Source of the DNA: Diphasiastrum complanatum | Taxonomy: Eukaryota > Streptophyta > Lycopodiopsida > Lycopodiales > Lycopodiaceae | Direction of reading: 5' to 3' | DNA: 64,000 nucleotides | Assembly: GCA_029204225.1 (NCBI GenBank) | Contig: CM055102.1 | Span: 8,166,587-8,230,586 of the forward strand | Shown: piece after piece, positions 14,266 to 24,933 of the stretch | Layout: the number at the start of each line of letters is the position of its first letter | How positions within the stretch are numbered: position 1 is the first letter of the stretch | Made by a program: the position numbers and the translations under genes | Notes under the pieces: model-generated | Database searches by the model: none | Seen by the model: only the letters and a program-made list of their open reading frames with translations | Told to the model about the DNA's origin: nothing

Positions 14266-15341
14266 TGATGAGAATGGGATTTCGCAGTCGCGAAGCTTTC
14301 GCAAAGGAACCATGATCCTCTTGTGATTCGGATGGAGTTCAGATGCGATTGCTAGACACTGTTGGCTGAATCACTCCTACAGTCCTCCAGAATGTAGTCA
14401 GGCACTGCTGATCTACATCTATAAAATTAGTGCAGCATTCAACATAGTTTCAACCAAGGTGTGGAATAAAAATGAACAAGAAAACTCAGACATACGAGTA
14501 ACAATAAACGCATTTGCATTCGAGATCAGACACAACAAGAGAAATTATCTATATTAATCTTCCTTTGATTTCTTCAAGCACTGCATGCAAATCCACGCAG
14601 TGTGTTGGCGTGGGAGAAACACGGTTCTCTCATGAGTAATCGTTTCGCTTTAATAGCGGACAGTTGGATCTCTATGGATCCTGATCACAGAGCTCGTCTT
14701 GCATGCAGGCGAACTTGTTGTCTGTATTTCGTCTTGATTGCGTACTAGCATCAGACTACTGCATTACACTGTATGTGTATTCTGTTGATCTATATGTCAA
14801 GTATAATCCAGTAAGTACAATCGCTCTATGTAAATTTAAGATCAGAGTGATTAAGCATCTGCAACTAATCAGGGAATTACAAGAGTGGCAAATTAGCCAC
14901 GACCTAAAGTGTATCTGTTGACGTCATGCCATTAGATCAGATATTTGTACTTTTGGGTACTTGCATGATCTTTGTTGGTACTCTTTGGAGCATGAGGGCA
15001 AAACGGGTTTCGCGATATTTTTCGTGTCGCGTCGTTGGTTTCGTTTACATTGTTGGTTTCGTTTTGCTTGTCTGCCTTTCTCTCGTACTGGATCACAAAA
15101 TATTCTCGTGCCAGACCGCAAAAGATTCTCGTTTGTGAATCTTTCGTCTTCGCGAATCGTTCATCTTTGTCTGCTTTGACATTCATGTTCGCGAACCGTT
15201 CGTCTTCATTTTCTTTGACTTTCGTGTTCGCAAAATTTTTCGTGCTTCGTGTCTCCTAACTTTCATGTTCGCGAACATCTTCGTTAGGCTGAGGGTTGAA
15301 AGCTAGCAAGGCTTTTTAGTTAGAAACATTTCGTTTCTTCA
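14266..15341 (-). repeat. 3' LTR of the 14.3-18.3 kb copia element
   Basis: Partner of 17205-18271, with only scattered substitutions and small indels. Its U3 part (about 15080-15270) contains degenerate copies of a unit around TTCGTGTTCGCGAAC and CGTTCGTCTTC. The RNase H reading frame stops inside its first bases on the minus strand. Confidence 0.9.
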
Positions 15342-15618
15342 GCTCCCTCTCAAAGCATGATAGCTTTACGATCCCGAGACTGCTCCTTTGTCTCTCAAAG
15401 AGTCCTTTGTCCAAGGCTTTAGTGAAGATGTCAGCAACCATGTCTTTCGTTTCGATGAAGGTGGTCTGTAGTATCTTCTTTTCAATTAGATCCCTGATAA
15501 AGTGGTACTTGATCACAATGTGCTTCATTCTGTAATGGAACACGAGATCTTTTGTCAGGTGTATTGCAAAGGTGTTGTCCATCTGCAAGACCAGAGGCTC
15601 ATTCCTTGTTTCGCCCAA
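15316..15618 (-). pseudogene. Copia RNase H C-terminal fragment
   Basis: The frame starts mid-domain and contains QMDNTFAIHLTKD and DMVADIFTKALDKGLFERQR, the conserved C-terminal RNase H blocks of copia pol. It ends within the 3' LTR. It is the same family as the fragment at 33106-33400, which has DNTSAIHLTKDPV and DMVVDIFTKTLDKG. Confidence 0.9.
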
Positions 15619-15673
15619 TTCGTCTAGGAACTGCCTTAGCCATTTATTTCGTTGGCCATCTTTGCTGCTGCTA

Positions 15674-16440
15674 TCATGAGGTCTGATGCACCTGATCCGA
15701 AGATAGGCGTACCTTCAGATGATATAGGTTCTCTTTTCTTCGGCCTTGAGCGATCAAAGAACTGGTACTAGCATCAATTACATTGCATGCTTCGTCAGAA
15801 AACGTCACATGCATCTCTACATCTGCTATTCTTGCTACAAAGAGCAAGTCTTGTTGTAGAGTAGGCACGAACAGAACGTCTTTGAGTCGCCTGTCTTTGC
15901 CATTGGTGTTGAGCCATAGTGAACCAATACCGTTCACTTGATGTCTAGATCCATCTCCAAGAACTATGAATCTTGAAGGATCTGCACTTCTGAAATTAGA
16001 CATGATTCGTCTTGATGTCATGAAGTGTGAGAATCTAGGATCACCTCATGTGTGTCAGATGTTGATGCTGCACACACGTCTTCACAGATATAGGCAGTCG
16101 AACAATTTCTGTTCGTTCTTTCGTCGCCCATTTTTGACCTCTCGGGCTCCTCAACATAGGATGAACTGTTGTTGTTCTCCTGTCTGTTCTGTGCTGATTT
16201 GTTTCTCGGGTTTTGGCGGCAATCCATGGCTGCGTGACCCTTCTTATGGCAATGGATACATTCAATCTTGGTATTGAGCTAGTAGGTATCAATTGTATGC
16301 CCGTCTCTTCTACATCTCACACAAGTCTTCTTGTTTGCACCTTGTTGTTTCGACCTCCCTTTGGTCTTCCAGTTGCCTTTGCTTGTTCCCTTTGCTTGTT
16401 GGTCACGATCCTGCCCCTGATTGGACTCCCTGTTAGACTT
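15674..16440 (-). pseudogene. Copia zinc knuckle and protease/GAG-pre fragment
   Basis: On the minus strand a CCHC knuckle (CIHCHKKGHAAMDC, about 16215-16260) is followed by a protease region where the usual DSGAS reads DSHTS, then GDGSRHQVNGIGS and KDVLFVPTLQQDLLFV. The Asp-Ser-Gly protease motif is therefore lost as well as the frame being broken at several points. The frame joins RNase H sequence at about 15620-15670, marking the internal deletion. Confidence 0.8.
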
Positions 16441-16749
16441 AAATTGCTTCTTTAATTGTTCTTTTTTGTCGTAGAGGGCCTGGTCAGAACATCTTTGTGA
16501 TCAAGATGTTCTCTGGCCTCGACTTCCTCTTGAATCTCGACAATTGTGTTTTCGAGGTTCATGGTAGGGTCTTTCGCGACCAGGGTACTTGTTGTCTCGA
16601 ATGATCTGGGTAAGGCTCTCAACAGGTATGTGAGCTACTTCTCAGCTGACACAACATTTTTTGCTCCAGAGTTGTAGTGACAGAAACAAATCCTTCATCT
16701 TCCTCATGAAAGAAGTGAGGTCTTTTCCATCCCACTGCAAATTCGTCAA

Positions 16750-17088
16750 CTAATCTTCTAGTATCATGTTTTGACTTCTTGATTTCATCTGAAATCTAGT
16801 GAGTAATGCATCCCACATCTCCTTAGCTTTGGAGAGTGTAGCCAGGTCAAGTGTGAGACTATCTTCGATAAAAGATGATAGCAAGGCTACTGCCTTGTCG
16901 TTTTTCTCCCTCCATTTGCGTAGCTCCTTGTCTATTGTCATAGGCATTTCTTCTGTGCCATCTACCCAAGGGAAGAGTCCTTCGCCCTTGAGTATTAGTG
17001 ATGTCTTAACTTTCCAGGCTAGAAAGTTAGATCCTGAAGAATCAAGTATTGTGTAGATCTTGCTCTGTATGCTGCTGATTGAAGCCAT
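16750..17088 (-). pseudogene. Copia gag N-terminal fragment (UBN2-type)
   Basis: The frame begins MASISSIQSKIYTILDSSG, followed by NFLAWKVKTSLILKGEGL and KAKEMWDALLTRF, which are hallmarks of copia gag. It starts about 100 bases inside the primer binding site, as expected. It breaks after 112 residues. Confidence 0.85.
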
Positions 17089-17204
17089 TGCTTCTTGGAG
17101 TCTGTTCCCTTGTTGATGGTTGTTTGTTTGAATGCTTGGCCTCCTGGATCTGCTAGCTTCTTGGCTATGTCAGAATATGACAGGATAACCCGCTCTGATA
17201 CCAT

Positions 17205-18271
17205 TGATGAGAATGGGATTTCGCAGTCGTGAAGCTTTCGCAAAGGAACCACGATCCTCTTGCAACTCAAATGGAGTTCAGATGCGATCACTGGACACTA
17301 CTAGCTGAATCACTCCTACAATCCTCCAGAATGTAGTCAGGCACTGCTGATCTATGTTCATAAAATTAATGCAGCATTCAACATAGTTTCAACCAAGGTG
17401 CGAAATAAAAATGAACAAGAAAACTCAGACATACGAGTAACAGCAGAAGCAATTGCATTCGAGATCAGACACCACAAGAGAAATTATCTCTATTGATCTT
17501 CCTCTGATTTCTTCATGCAAATCCATGCAGTGCGTTGGCGTGGGAGAAACATGGTTCTCTCACGAGTAATCGTCTCGCTTTACTAGCAGACAGTTGGATC
17601 TCTATGGATCCTGATCATAGAGCTCGTCTCGCAGACAGGCGGACTTGTTGTCTGTATTTCATCTTGATTGCTTACTAGCATCAAACTACTGCATTACACT
17701 GTATGTGTATTCTGTTGATCTATATGTCAAGTATAATCCAGTAAGTACAGTCGCTCTATGTAAGTCTAAGATTAGAGTGATTAAGCATCTACAACTAATC
17801 TGGGAATTACAAGAGTGGCAAATTAGCCATGACCTAAAGTGTATCTATTGACGTCATGCCAGCAGATCAGATATCTATACTTTTGAGTACTTGCGTGATC
17901 TTTGTTGGTACTCTTTGGAGCATGAGGGCAAAACGGGTTTCGCGACATTTTTCGTGTCGCGTCGTTGGTTTCGTTTCCATTGTTGGTTTCGTTTTGCTTG
18001 TCTGCCTTTCTCTTGTACTGGATCGCAAATGATTCTCGTGCCAGACCGCAAAAGATTCTCGTTCGTGAATCTTTCATGTTCACAAACCGTTCGTCTTCGT
18101 ATGTTTTGAATTTTGTGTTCATGAACCGTTCGTCTTCGTTTCCTTTGACTTTCGTGTTCGCAAAAAAATTTGTGCTTCGGGTCTCCTGACTTTCGTGTTC
18201 GCGAACATATTCGTTAGGCTGAGGGTTGAAAGCTAGCAAGGCTTTGTGGTTAGAAACATTTTGTTTCTTCA
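17205..18271 (-). repeat. 5' LTR of the 14.3-18.3 kb copia element
   Basis: Direct repeat of 14266-15341. It is adjacent to the primer binding site at 17192-17203. The same TTCGTGTTCGC-type internal repeat is present at about 18040-18210. Confidence 0.9.
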
Positions 18272-18603
18272 GGGGGTGCTGGGTACATACCCCCCACTAT
18301 GTGTGAAAACTAATAGAATCAAACATCAATGTAGTTATGCTACGAATCACGTAAGCTATCAAGCACAAAAGTTGATAAGAAAAATCACATCGACAACTGG
18401 AAGTGTGTATTATCTCTCTACAATAACCACTATATACACAATATTGGTTTCTTCTTAGGGAAGTCTTGCATGGCAAGTGTGTCACTGACAGAACTAGGTC
18501 CACATGTGCCAGTACACAGCACATGCATGACCATATTGGACTTATCACAAGGACATGTGTATACTATCAAACAAGAAAGCACCGTATTGACGAATTTCTA
18601 TTG

Positions 18604-19200
18604 TCATAGTAAAATTGAGCTCTTAAATCCAACACTCTTTTTAAAGCTTAAACTCACTTTCAATATTACAAACAAAAAATCTATTTCTAAACATTTCAAA
18701 TGTGTCCTTGATAGTTCTGTAAGAACATTAGCTATATGATCAACAATGCTATAGTGTACTACTTTAACCTCATTGTTAAAGCACACATTCATGTACAAAG
18801 TGATACTTAATCTCTATGTGCTTAGTCCTAGCATGATAAACAAGATTTATCACAATCTATATACCACTTTGGCTATCACATAAAATGACACAAGTATTGT
18901 TGATGCTTAAAGATAGTGTTAGAAGAAGTATTAATGGATGTATAGTGATCAAAGAGCAATGTTAGTGGATTGAAGTAGTGTTAAAGTGTATAGCTTTTAA
19001 CCAGAATTTTGCCTTATGTTTGGCAATAGATCCACCTACATGATATTTTATTCTATACCCTCACTTGTTCCCAGTAAGTTTCTTACTTTTACGGAGATCC
19101 ACAGGTTCCCAAGTGTTGTGCTTTTTGATCGACTCCATCTAGTATTCCATCGCCTTTTGCCAAACTTTGCTCTCCCACACTTCTTTGAATGTAGCAAGTT
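18604..19200 (-). pseudogene. Copia relic: reverse transcriptase start joined to RNase H end
   Basis: Minus-strand translation near 19060-19190 gives ESIKKHNTWEPVDLRKSKK, then GYRIKYHVGGSIAKHKAKF (about 18990-19050), the usual start of copia reverse transcriptase. After a gap come CDSQSGI and HARTKHIEIKYHFVHE (about 18790-18895), then VDHIANVLTELSRTHLKCL, the end of RNase H. The catalytic middle is deleted and stops are frequent. No LTR could be paired with it. Confidence 0.65.
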
Positions 19201-19249
19201 CATGTGAATTCTTATTTTTCGTCATAAGAGTTAGAAATTAGTTTTGATT

Positions 19250-19711
19250 TGATCCATTAGTATAAGCTTCAAATGTGATACTATATTTATTGTATATTTT
19301 ATTTGGTACACTATATTTGGTTGTGTTCGAGAAGTGACCATCTATGGATATATCGATCGGGCATTGATCCCGTAGTCGGCTACTTGGGTTATCTGAGTAG
19401 CCACGTTTGTAGGACATTATCCTGTACAGTGGATTTTGGTTTTGTTATGCTATACTCGAGGGCATGTCTCGAGTTTGTCAGTTATTTAGGCCATAATAGG
19501 CCTTATTCTAGTTTGGCAGGTGGTAGGCCAATTTAGGACACCTATCCTTTCATGCAATTTGTGTGTTTCCTATATGTACAATGTTTATTTGTAATCTACT
19601 AACTTTTGTTGTGCCATATTTCAGAGCTTGTGAGGAGTGGCTATGGTGATTGATTGATGTGATATGCATATTGTACTAGATCCTAATAGAATTTTAACTT
19701 GGTATCAGAGC
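19250..19711 (+). repeat. LTR-like segment with primer binding site
   Basis: TGGTATCAGAGC, the usual initiator-tRNA-Met primer binding site of plant LTR elements, stands at 19700-19711 on the plus strand. The preceding 450 bases have LTR-like character, but neither end is defined and no partner was found. Sequence after it (19712-20142) and after the copia insertion (25572 onwards) could be its untranslated leader or gag, but is unrecognisable. Confidence 0.4.
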
Positions 19712-20142
19712 GGCATGGTGTTGGAGGTATGCACAATTCGATGGAGCCAACATCGGCAACTTTCACCAAGAAAAACAACATGAGAAACATCTCAAGAAAA
19801 AGGGCACCGTACAGGGTGTAGGTAGTCCGGATGGCAAAGTTCCTTCGATTTGATCTTCAGGGAAGGAATCGAAAGGTTGAAGTAAGAATGCAGGGAGATT
19901 TTTGAGGTAAATTGCAGGAACAGTGGTTTTTTCGGAAAACCTATTGTTTGAGGCGGATAATTCACTCTATGGACAACTGTTCAGTGCAACGAGATTTGTA
20001 GAGGAGCTGCAAAGGACAATAATAGTTGGCCATAGCAATTTACAGGGCAAGATTTGATGAACAACTGAGAAAGTTGTGAACTTCTCATATTTAGTGGAGT
20101 TTTGAAGCTTTTCTTGTAAAGCTGAATTGTGTATGGCCAAAC

Positions 20143-20790
20143 TGTGAAAGATTTCAGATCCTTAAGATCCAATCTACTTGAATGATCTTTGGTTAGAAAG
20201 AGAAATACACTACCAATCTCACCAATGTAGAAAAATCAGCATCTACACACAATTTGAGATGAAAACACTAATAGAACTTGATCAAACTTGAATGAAATGA
20301 TTATGTATTGTTGCTGTCCGTACAAAACCAGAAAGCTACTGTATTTCACACGTGTGAATCCAAAAATAGCAAATATAGATCATTCTACACATAGAATTGC
20401 AAGCAATCACCAAGATAGTGCACCAATGGATAGTAGAACCCAAGAGAACCATGTATAAGCATGAAATGAGATAGAGAAGAGAGAAGATAACTCTCTCCAT
20501 GAGTTACATCCTTTTATAGCAGGTCCAAACCCTATTTGGCCACTTGGCTTTCCCACCAAAATGCTAACCCTACTAATTTTGGGTCTAGATTCAATGTACC
20601 CAACTTATTCAAATTGAATCTACTCAAACTCGCATTCTATCTTTCCACCTTTCAAAAAGTGTTTATTCAAATGAGATTTAGACTAATGAACTTTGAAAAG
20701 TCAACCTCTAAGTCTAAAACAAGTTTTGGCCTCAATATGCCAAATATGGAAATATTGCAAAATGTGATGAAACTAGTTGAATCTTTCACA
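20143..20790 (-). repeat. 3' LTR of the 20.1-25.6 kb copia
   Basis: 648 bases, ends TGTGAAAGAT/ATCTTTCACA. Nearly identical to 24934-25571, apart from small indels near 20650-20720, so insertion was comparatively recent. Confidence 0.95.
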
Positions 20791-21726
20791 CTCCCTCTTC
20801 AACTAGTTTTAGCATAGACTTTGATAATACTCCAAGTGAAGTCCTATGCATGAACAAGTCTTTTCCCAATTCTTTGGTGAAGATATCAGCTACACATTCC
20901 CTTGAAGACACATGTTGAAGCTCCACCTCCTTTGCAATGACTCGCTCCCTCACAAAATGATATTGTATCTCAATATGCTTGCTCCTAGCATGAAAGATAG
21001 GATTGGATGCCATTCTTTGGGCTGATTGATTGTCACAAAAGATGATTGGGCTCTCTGAAAAATCCAGCAAGTGAAGATCCTTGATCATCCTCTTGATCCA
21101 TACCATCTCCTTTGTGCAATGTGTAAGAGCTTTGTACTCGGCCTCACTAGATGACAATGAGATAGTGGCTTGTTTCTTTGACATCCATGATATAGCTCCA
21201 TCACCTATGAAAATACAATAAGAACTAATGGATTTCCTATCTATTACATCTCCAGCATAGTCCGAATCAAGATCATGCACCTCAAACTCCTAAGAGCATT
21301 CTTGATATCCTCCACATCTTGATTGTCTCCACCACTCAAGATGATATCATCCACATAGATTAGCAAGATGGTAACATCATTTCCAACAAACCTATAATAA
21401 AGTGAATGATCATACTCACTCATAACAAAGCCTTGAGAGAGTAAAAAAGTGTTAAGCTTAGCATACCAACTCCTTGGTGCTTGCTTAAGGCCATACAAAC
21501 TCTTTTGTAGAAGACACACATGATTTGGCTTTGTTGATGAAATGTAGCTCTCGGGTTGCTCCATGTATACTTCCTCCTCAAGATCACCATTCAAGAATGC
21601 ATTTGAAATGTCCATTTGCCATAGATCCCATCCATAAAGTGTAGCAAGTGAAATGATGACTCAAATGCTTACCATCTTTTCCACGGGTGCAAAGGTCTCA
21701 TCATAGTCAATTCCTTGTTGTTGAGC
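20786..21726 (-). pseudogene. Copia reverse transcriptase core and RNase H with internal deletion
   Basis: After the stop at 21727 the frame continues through a second stop (TGA at a conserved Arg position) into NAFLNGDLEEEVYMEQPE and LLIYVDDIILSGGDNQDV, so the polymerase YVDD is present. At about 21280 it jumps from KNALRSLR to SDYAGDVIDRKSISSYC, removing the connection domain and the start of RNase H. The RNase H remainder has SSSEAEYKAL, FCDNQSAQRMASNPIFHAR and ECVADIFTKELGKDLF, and ends four bases inside the 3' LTR. Confidence 0.9.
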
Positions 21727-23760
21727 TTATCCTTTTGCCACTAACCTTGTCTTGTACTTGTTGATAGATCCATCCTGGTTTGTCTTCACATTGAAGATCC
21801 ATTTGCATCCAATAGCTTTCTTGTCCTTAGGCAACTCCACCAATCTCCATGTTCCATTCTTCATAAGAGCTTGATACTCAAGAGCCATTGCTTGGATCCA
21901 CTCCTCTTCTTTCCTTGCTTGATCTACACTCGTAGGCTCATCCAAAGAGGTTAGGAAAGCAACATAATTTCCAGAAACTACTTGCTTACCCTTTTGATCA
22001 TATGTGATCCTTGAAGGTACTTGTCTTTCTCTTGATGTTCTCCTTGGCTTTTGACTTGATGAAGGTCCATCATCATCACCATCCAAAGTAGGATCCTTCT
22101 CATCAACATCAAGAATGTTAGATCCATCTACTTTAGCATCAATCATGCTTGAAGACACCTTTGGAATGTTTCCCTCATAAAAAATGACATCTCTACCAGC
22201 AATCACTTTGTTAGTAGAAGGAATGTAAACCTTGTAGGCTTTACTCACCTCACTATATCCAACAAAAATACCTCTTCTTGAAGATGGATCCTCCTTGGTC
22301 CTATCATCAAGAGTAATGTTGACATAGCATGTGCATCCAAAGGTTCTTAGAAAGTTGACACTCGGCCTCCTCTTGAATAGCATCTCAAAACATGTCCTTC
22401 CATCCAAAATAGCACTCGGCCACCTATTGCACAAGAAATTGGCACACAACAAAGCTTGATCCCAAAATGGCTTGTCAAGAATAGCACTTAACCTCATAGC
22501 TTTAGCACTTTCACATAAAGTCCTATTCTTCCTTTCAGCCACTCCATTTTGTTGTGGGGTCCTTGATGTTGTATACTCCCTCTTGATCCCATGCTCATCA
22601 CAAAAGGCCTTGAACTTGTTAGATATGTACTCATCACCATTGTCACCTCTCAAGCACTTGATCTTTGTGGAAAATTGGTTCTCCCTTGCATTCTTGAACT
22701 TGGCAAAGACATCATACACTTCATCCTTGCTCTTTAGTAGATAGATCCAACAAAATCTACTAAAATCATCAATGAATGTTACATACATCTTAGCTCCACT
22801 ATTGCTAATTGTAGTAAATCCATGAATATCCGAATGTACAAGTTGAAAAGGCTTTGTAGATCTAGAAATAGATCTAGTATAAGGTAGTCTATGTGACTTA
22901 GACAAAGCACAAGACTCACAAACATGCTTGTCATTACTTAAGGAAGTTGGAAGACCAATCACAACCTTCTTCCTTGCCATTACCTCCAATAACTTGAAGT
23001 TGAGGTGTCCCATCTTTTTGTGCCAAACCTCTTGAATAGAAATTTGCTCCCTTGGAAGACATTCAACTTGGTTAGCAATAACACAAGCATCAAGTTTGAA
23101 CAACTTCCCTTGCCTTTTACCTTTTCCAATCAAGACATCCTTCCTTTTGATCAAACAAGCATCTCCATCAAACTCCACCTTGAGGCCCTTACTTAGCATT
23201 TGACTCACACTAAGAAAAATCTTGGTAATAGATGGAATAAACAAGACATCCTCAAAATGAACATTCCTATTTGTAGAGAGAGAAATAGGAACTGTGCCAA
23301 TCCCTTTGATTGCACACTCACCATCATTGGCCGTGTAGATCACCCTCTTGTCATCTCCATATGCCAACAAAGAAGTGAAGTACTCTTTGTGAAAGGTCAT
23401 GTGTGAACTTGCTCCACTATCAATCCACCAAGGATCTAGATCTCCATCATTAGCAAGCATACATGAAGACATCACAAAAGCATCATCATTTGCATCTTGA
23501 ACATCCAAACCATCCTCATCAAGAGTAAGATTACCTTGCTTGTCTCCTTGATCTCTCTTTTTCTTGTAGCACTCACTTGCAAAGTGTCCTTTGATGCCAC
23601 AATAGAAGCACTTGAGCTTTGATCTATCCTTCTTTTTGCTACTTGAAGAAGCATCCACTTGATTTTGCCCTTTAGACCACTGACTTTTGGTTTTGCCCTT
23701 GAATTTGCCCTTTGTGAACATAGCATCCTCTTGAAGTGTCGATGTAGATCCACCTCTTGC
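21727..23760 (-). CDS. Copia polyprotein: zinc knuckle, protease, integrase, start of reverse transcriptase
   Basis: This long frame (664 residues counted from 23721) is in phase with gag. In order: CCHC knuckle CFYCGIKGHFASEC (about 40-51), protease WWIDSGASSHMTFH (about 97-110), GAG-pre region with HKKMGHLNFK and CESCALSKSHRLPY, integrase with HSDIHGF, RGDNGDEY and NGVAERKNR (all three acidic residues kept), then the reverse transcriptase start GCKWIFNVKTNQDGSINK. It ends at a TAA inside the usual VAKGYAQ motif. Except for the last step it is intact. The stop and the downstream deletion make the whole element inactive. Confidence 0.92.
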   Translation of the reverse strand, partial: ARGGSTSTLQEDAMFTKGKFKGKTKSQWSKGQNQVDASSSSKKKDRSKLKCFYCGIKGHFASECYKKKRDQGDKQGNLTLDEDGLDVQDANDDAFVMSSCMLANDGDLDPWWIDSGASSHMTFHKEYFTSLLAYGDDKRVIYTANDGECAIKGIGTVPISLSTNRNVHFEDVLFIPSITKIFLSVSQMLSKGLKVEFDGDACLIKRKDVLIGKGKRQGKLFKLDACVIANQVECLPREQISIQEVWHKKMGHLNFKLLEVMARKKVVIGLPTSLSNDKHVCESCALSKSHRLPYTRSISRSTKPFQLVHSDIHGFTTISNSGAKMYVTFIDDFSRFCWIYLLKSKDEVYDVFAKFKNARENQFSTKIKCLRGDNGDEYISNKFKAFCDEHGIKREYTTSRTPQQNGVAERKNRTLCESAKAMRLSAILDKPFWDQALLCANFLCNRWPSAILDGRTCFEMLFKRRPSVNFLRTFGCTCYVNITLDDRTKEDPSSRRGIFVGYSEVSKAYKVYIPSTNKVIAGRDVIFYEGNIPKVSSSMIDAKVDGSNILDVDEKDPTLDGDDDGPSSSQKPRRTSRERQVPSRITYDQKGKQVVSGNYVAFLTSLDEPTSVDQARKEEEWIQAMALEYQALMKNGTWRLVELPKDKKAIGCKWIFNVKTNQDGSINKYKTRLVAKG

Positions 23761-24333
23761 TTAAAGCCTATATTCCTCATTGATCAAGATCTCTTGAAGA
23801 TCCATCAAACTTGGCAAAGTCTTTTGAATAGCAATACTTTGAGAAATGTTAGCATGAGCATCCAACAAGCCATTAAGAATCACTTGAATAAGCTCTCCTT
23901 CCTTAATGCTTTCATCTATGCAAGCTAACTCATCATTCAATGCTTTCATTCTCAAAACAAAAGTACTTGGACTTTCTTCATTCTTTTGCAAACAAGAAAA
24001 GATTTGCCTTCTTAGAGTCAACACTCTAGAAGTAGACTTGGATTCATAAAACTTCTTCAATGAATTCCAAGCTTCCAAAGACGATGTGCACTTACCAACT
24101 TCCTTGAGAAGTTCATTGGTAACATTCATCTTTAACATGTGTAGAGCCTTCTTGGCCCTCTTGTCATACCTCAATTGATCTTGTTGTGTTGCTGGTCTCT
24201 CCTCCAAATCTACAACAATATCCAAAACATCATTCATCTCAAGAAGTGACTCCATCCTCACTTTCCACAATGAATAGTTACTTGAGGTAAGCCTATCATT
24301 GGCTTCCAACATGACTCCAATTGAGGTTGCCAT
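23761..24333 (-). CDS. Copia gag (UBN2 type), N-terminal part
   Basis: The frame of 190 residues starts at an ATG and contains SNYSLWKVRMESLLEMNDVL near the N-terminus and STSRVLTLRRQIFSCLQ in the middle, both typical of copia gag. It ends at an in-frame TAA (23761-23763). Downstream codons in the same frame reach the zinc knuckle after 14 codons, so the stop is probably a mutation and not a designed gag/pol boundary. The protein would pack element RNA in cytoplasmic particles. Confidence 0.85.
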   Translation of the reverse strand: MATSIGVMLEANDRLTSSNYSLWKVRMESLLEMNDVLDIVVDLEERPATQQDQLRYDKRAKKALHMLKMNVTNELLKEVGKCTSSLEAWNSLKKFYESKSTSRVLTLRRQIFSCLQKNEESPSTFVLRMKALNDELACIDESIKEGELIQVILNGLLDAHANISQSIAIQKTLPSLMDLQEILINEEYRL

Positions 24334-24933
24334 GTAGCAATGACCTGATCTTTTCTTTCAACCTGCTTCAATGCACAAAGCACTCCTTTGAATAACAACA
24401 AATGCTTTAAAAAGAAATCACCAAGATTTGAAACTATCTCACAAATTCTCTTCTAGCACTTATCCAAGCAAATCAACACATAGAATCATGGAATCTTGAT
24501 CAACCTATGATCTATCCTCAATCTAATGACTTTTGCCACTTCCTAAGATTGAAGCACACTCCAATGAGGTCCAACAACCTCACTATCTAGAGATCCAATC
24601 AAAATTAGGGTTTTGACAAAATCACAAAAAATTGACTATTCCAAATCTACATGCAAATGCTGAAAATTTGATATGCAATCTATAAGCCACCACTTAGGCT
24701 GAACCAATGATCCAAAAATAGGCCAAATCCAGTATGTGAATTCAAAAATCAGAATTGAACAAGTATATTGACCTATTTAGTGTTTTGATCTACAAAAGAT
24801 CCAATCTACAAAAGCAAAAAATCCGATTTTGGTGTAGAATCCTCTCTAGCATGCTCTAGACTTGATATCTTTACCAAATCATTGATAGATCTGATTTCCT
24901 CCTTCATAACCTGAAACACAAGCTCTGATACCA

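Larger units (their letters stand above)
14266..18271 (-). mobile_element. Ty1/copia element with two LTRs and large internal deletion
   Basis: Two direct repeats of about 1.07 kb (14266-15341 and 17205-18271) start TGATGAGAATGG and end GTTTCTTCA, so on the minus strand the LTR runs TGAAGAAAC...TTCTCATCA. The complement of TGGTATCAGAGC lies at 17192-17203, one base inside the right LTR, so the element reads right to left. The purine tract GAGAGGGAGC borders the left LTR. Flanks GGGGC (14261-14265) and GGGGG (18272-18276) fit a five-base target duplication with one mismatch. Between the LTRs only 1.86 kb remains: gag, a zinc knuckle, part of the protease/GAG-pre region and the RNase H tail. 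Integrase and nearly all reverse transcriptase are gone. Confidence 0.9.
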
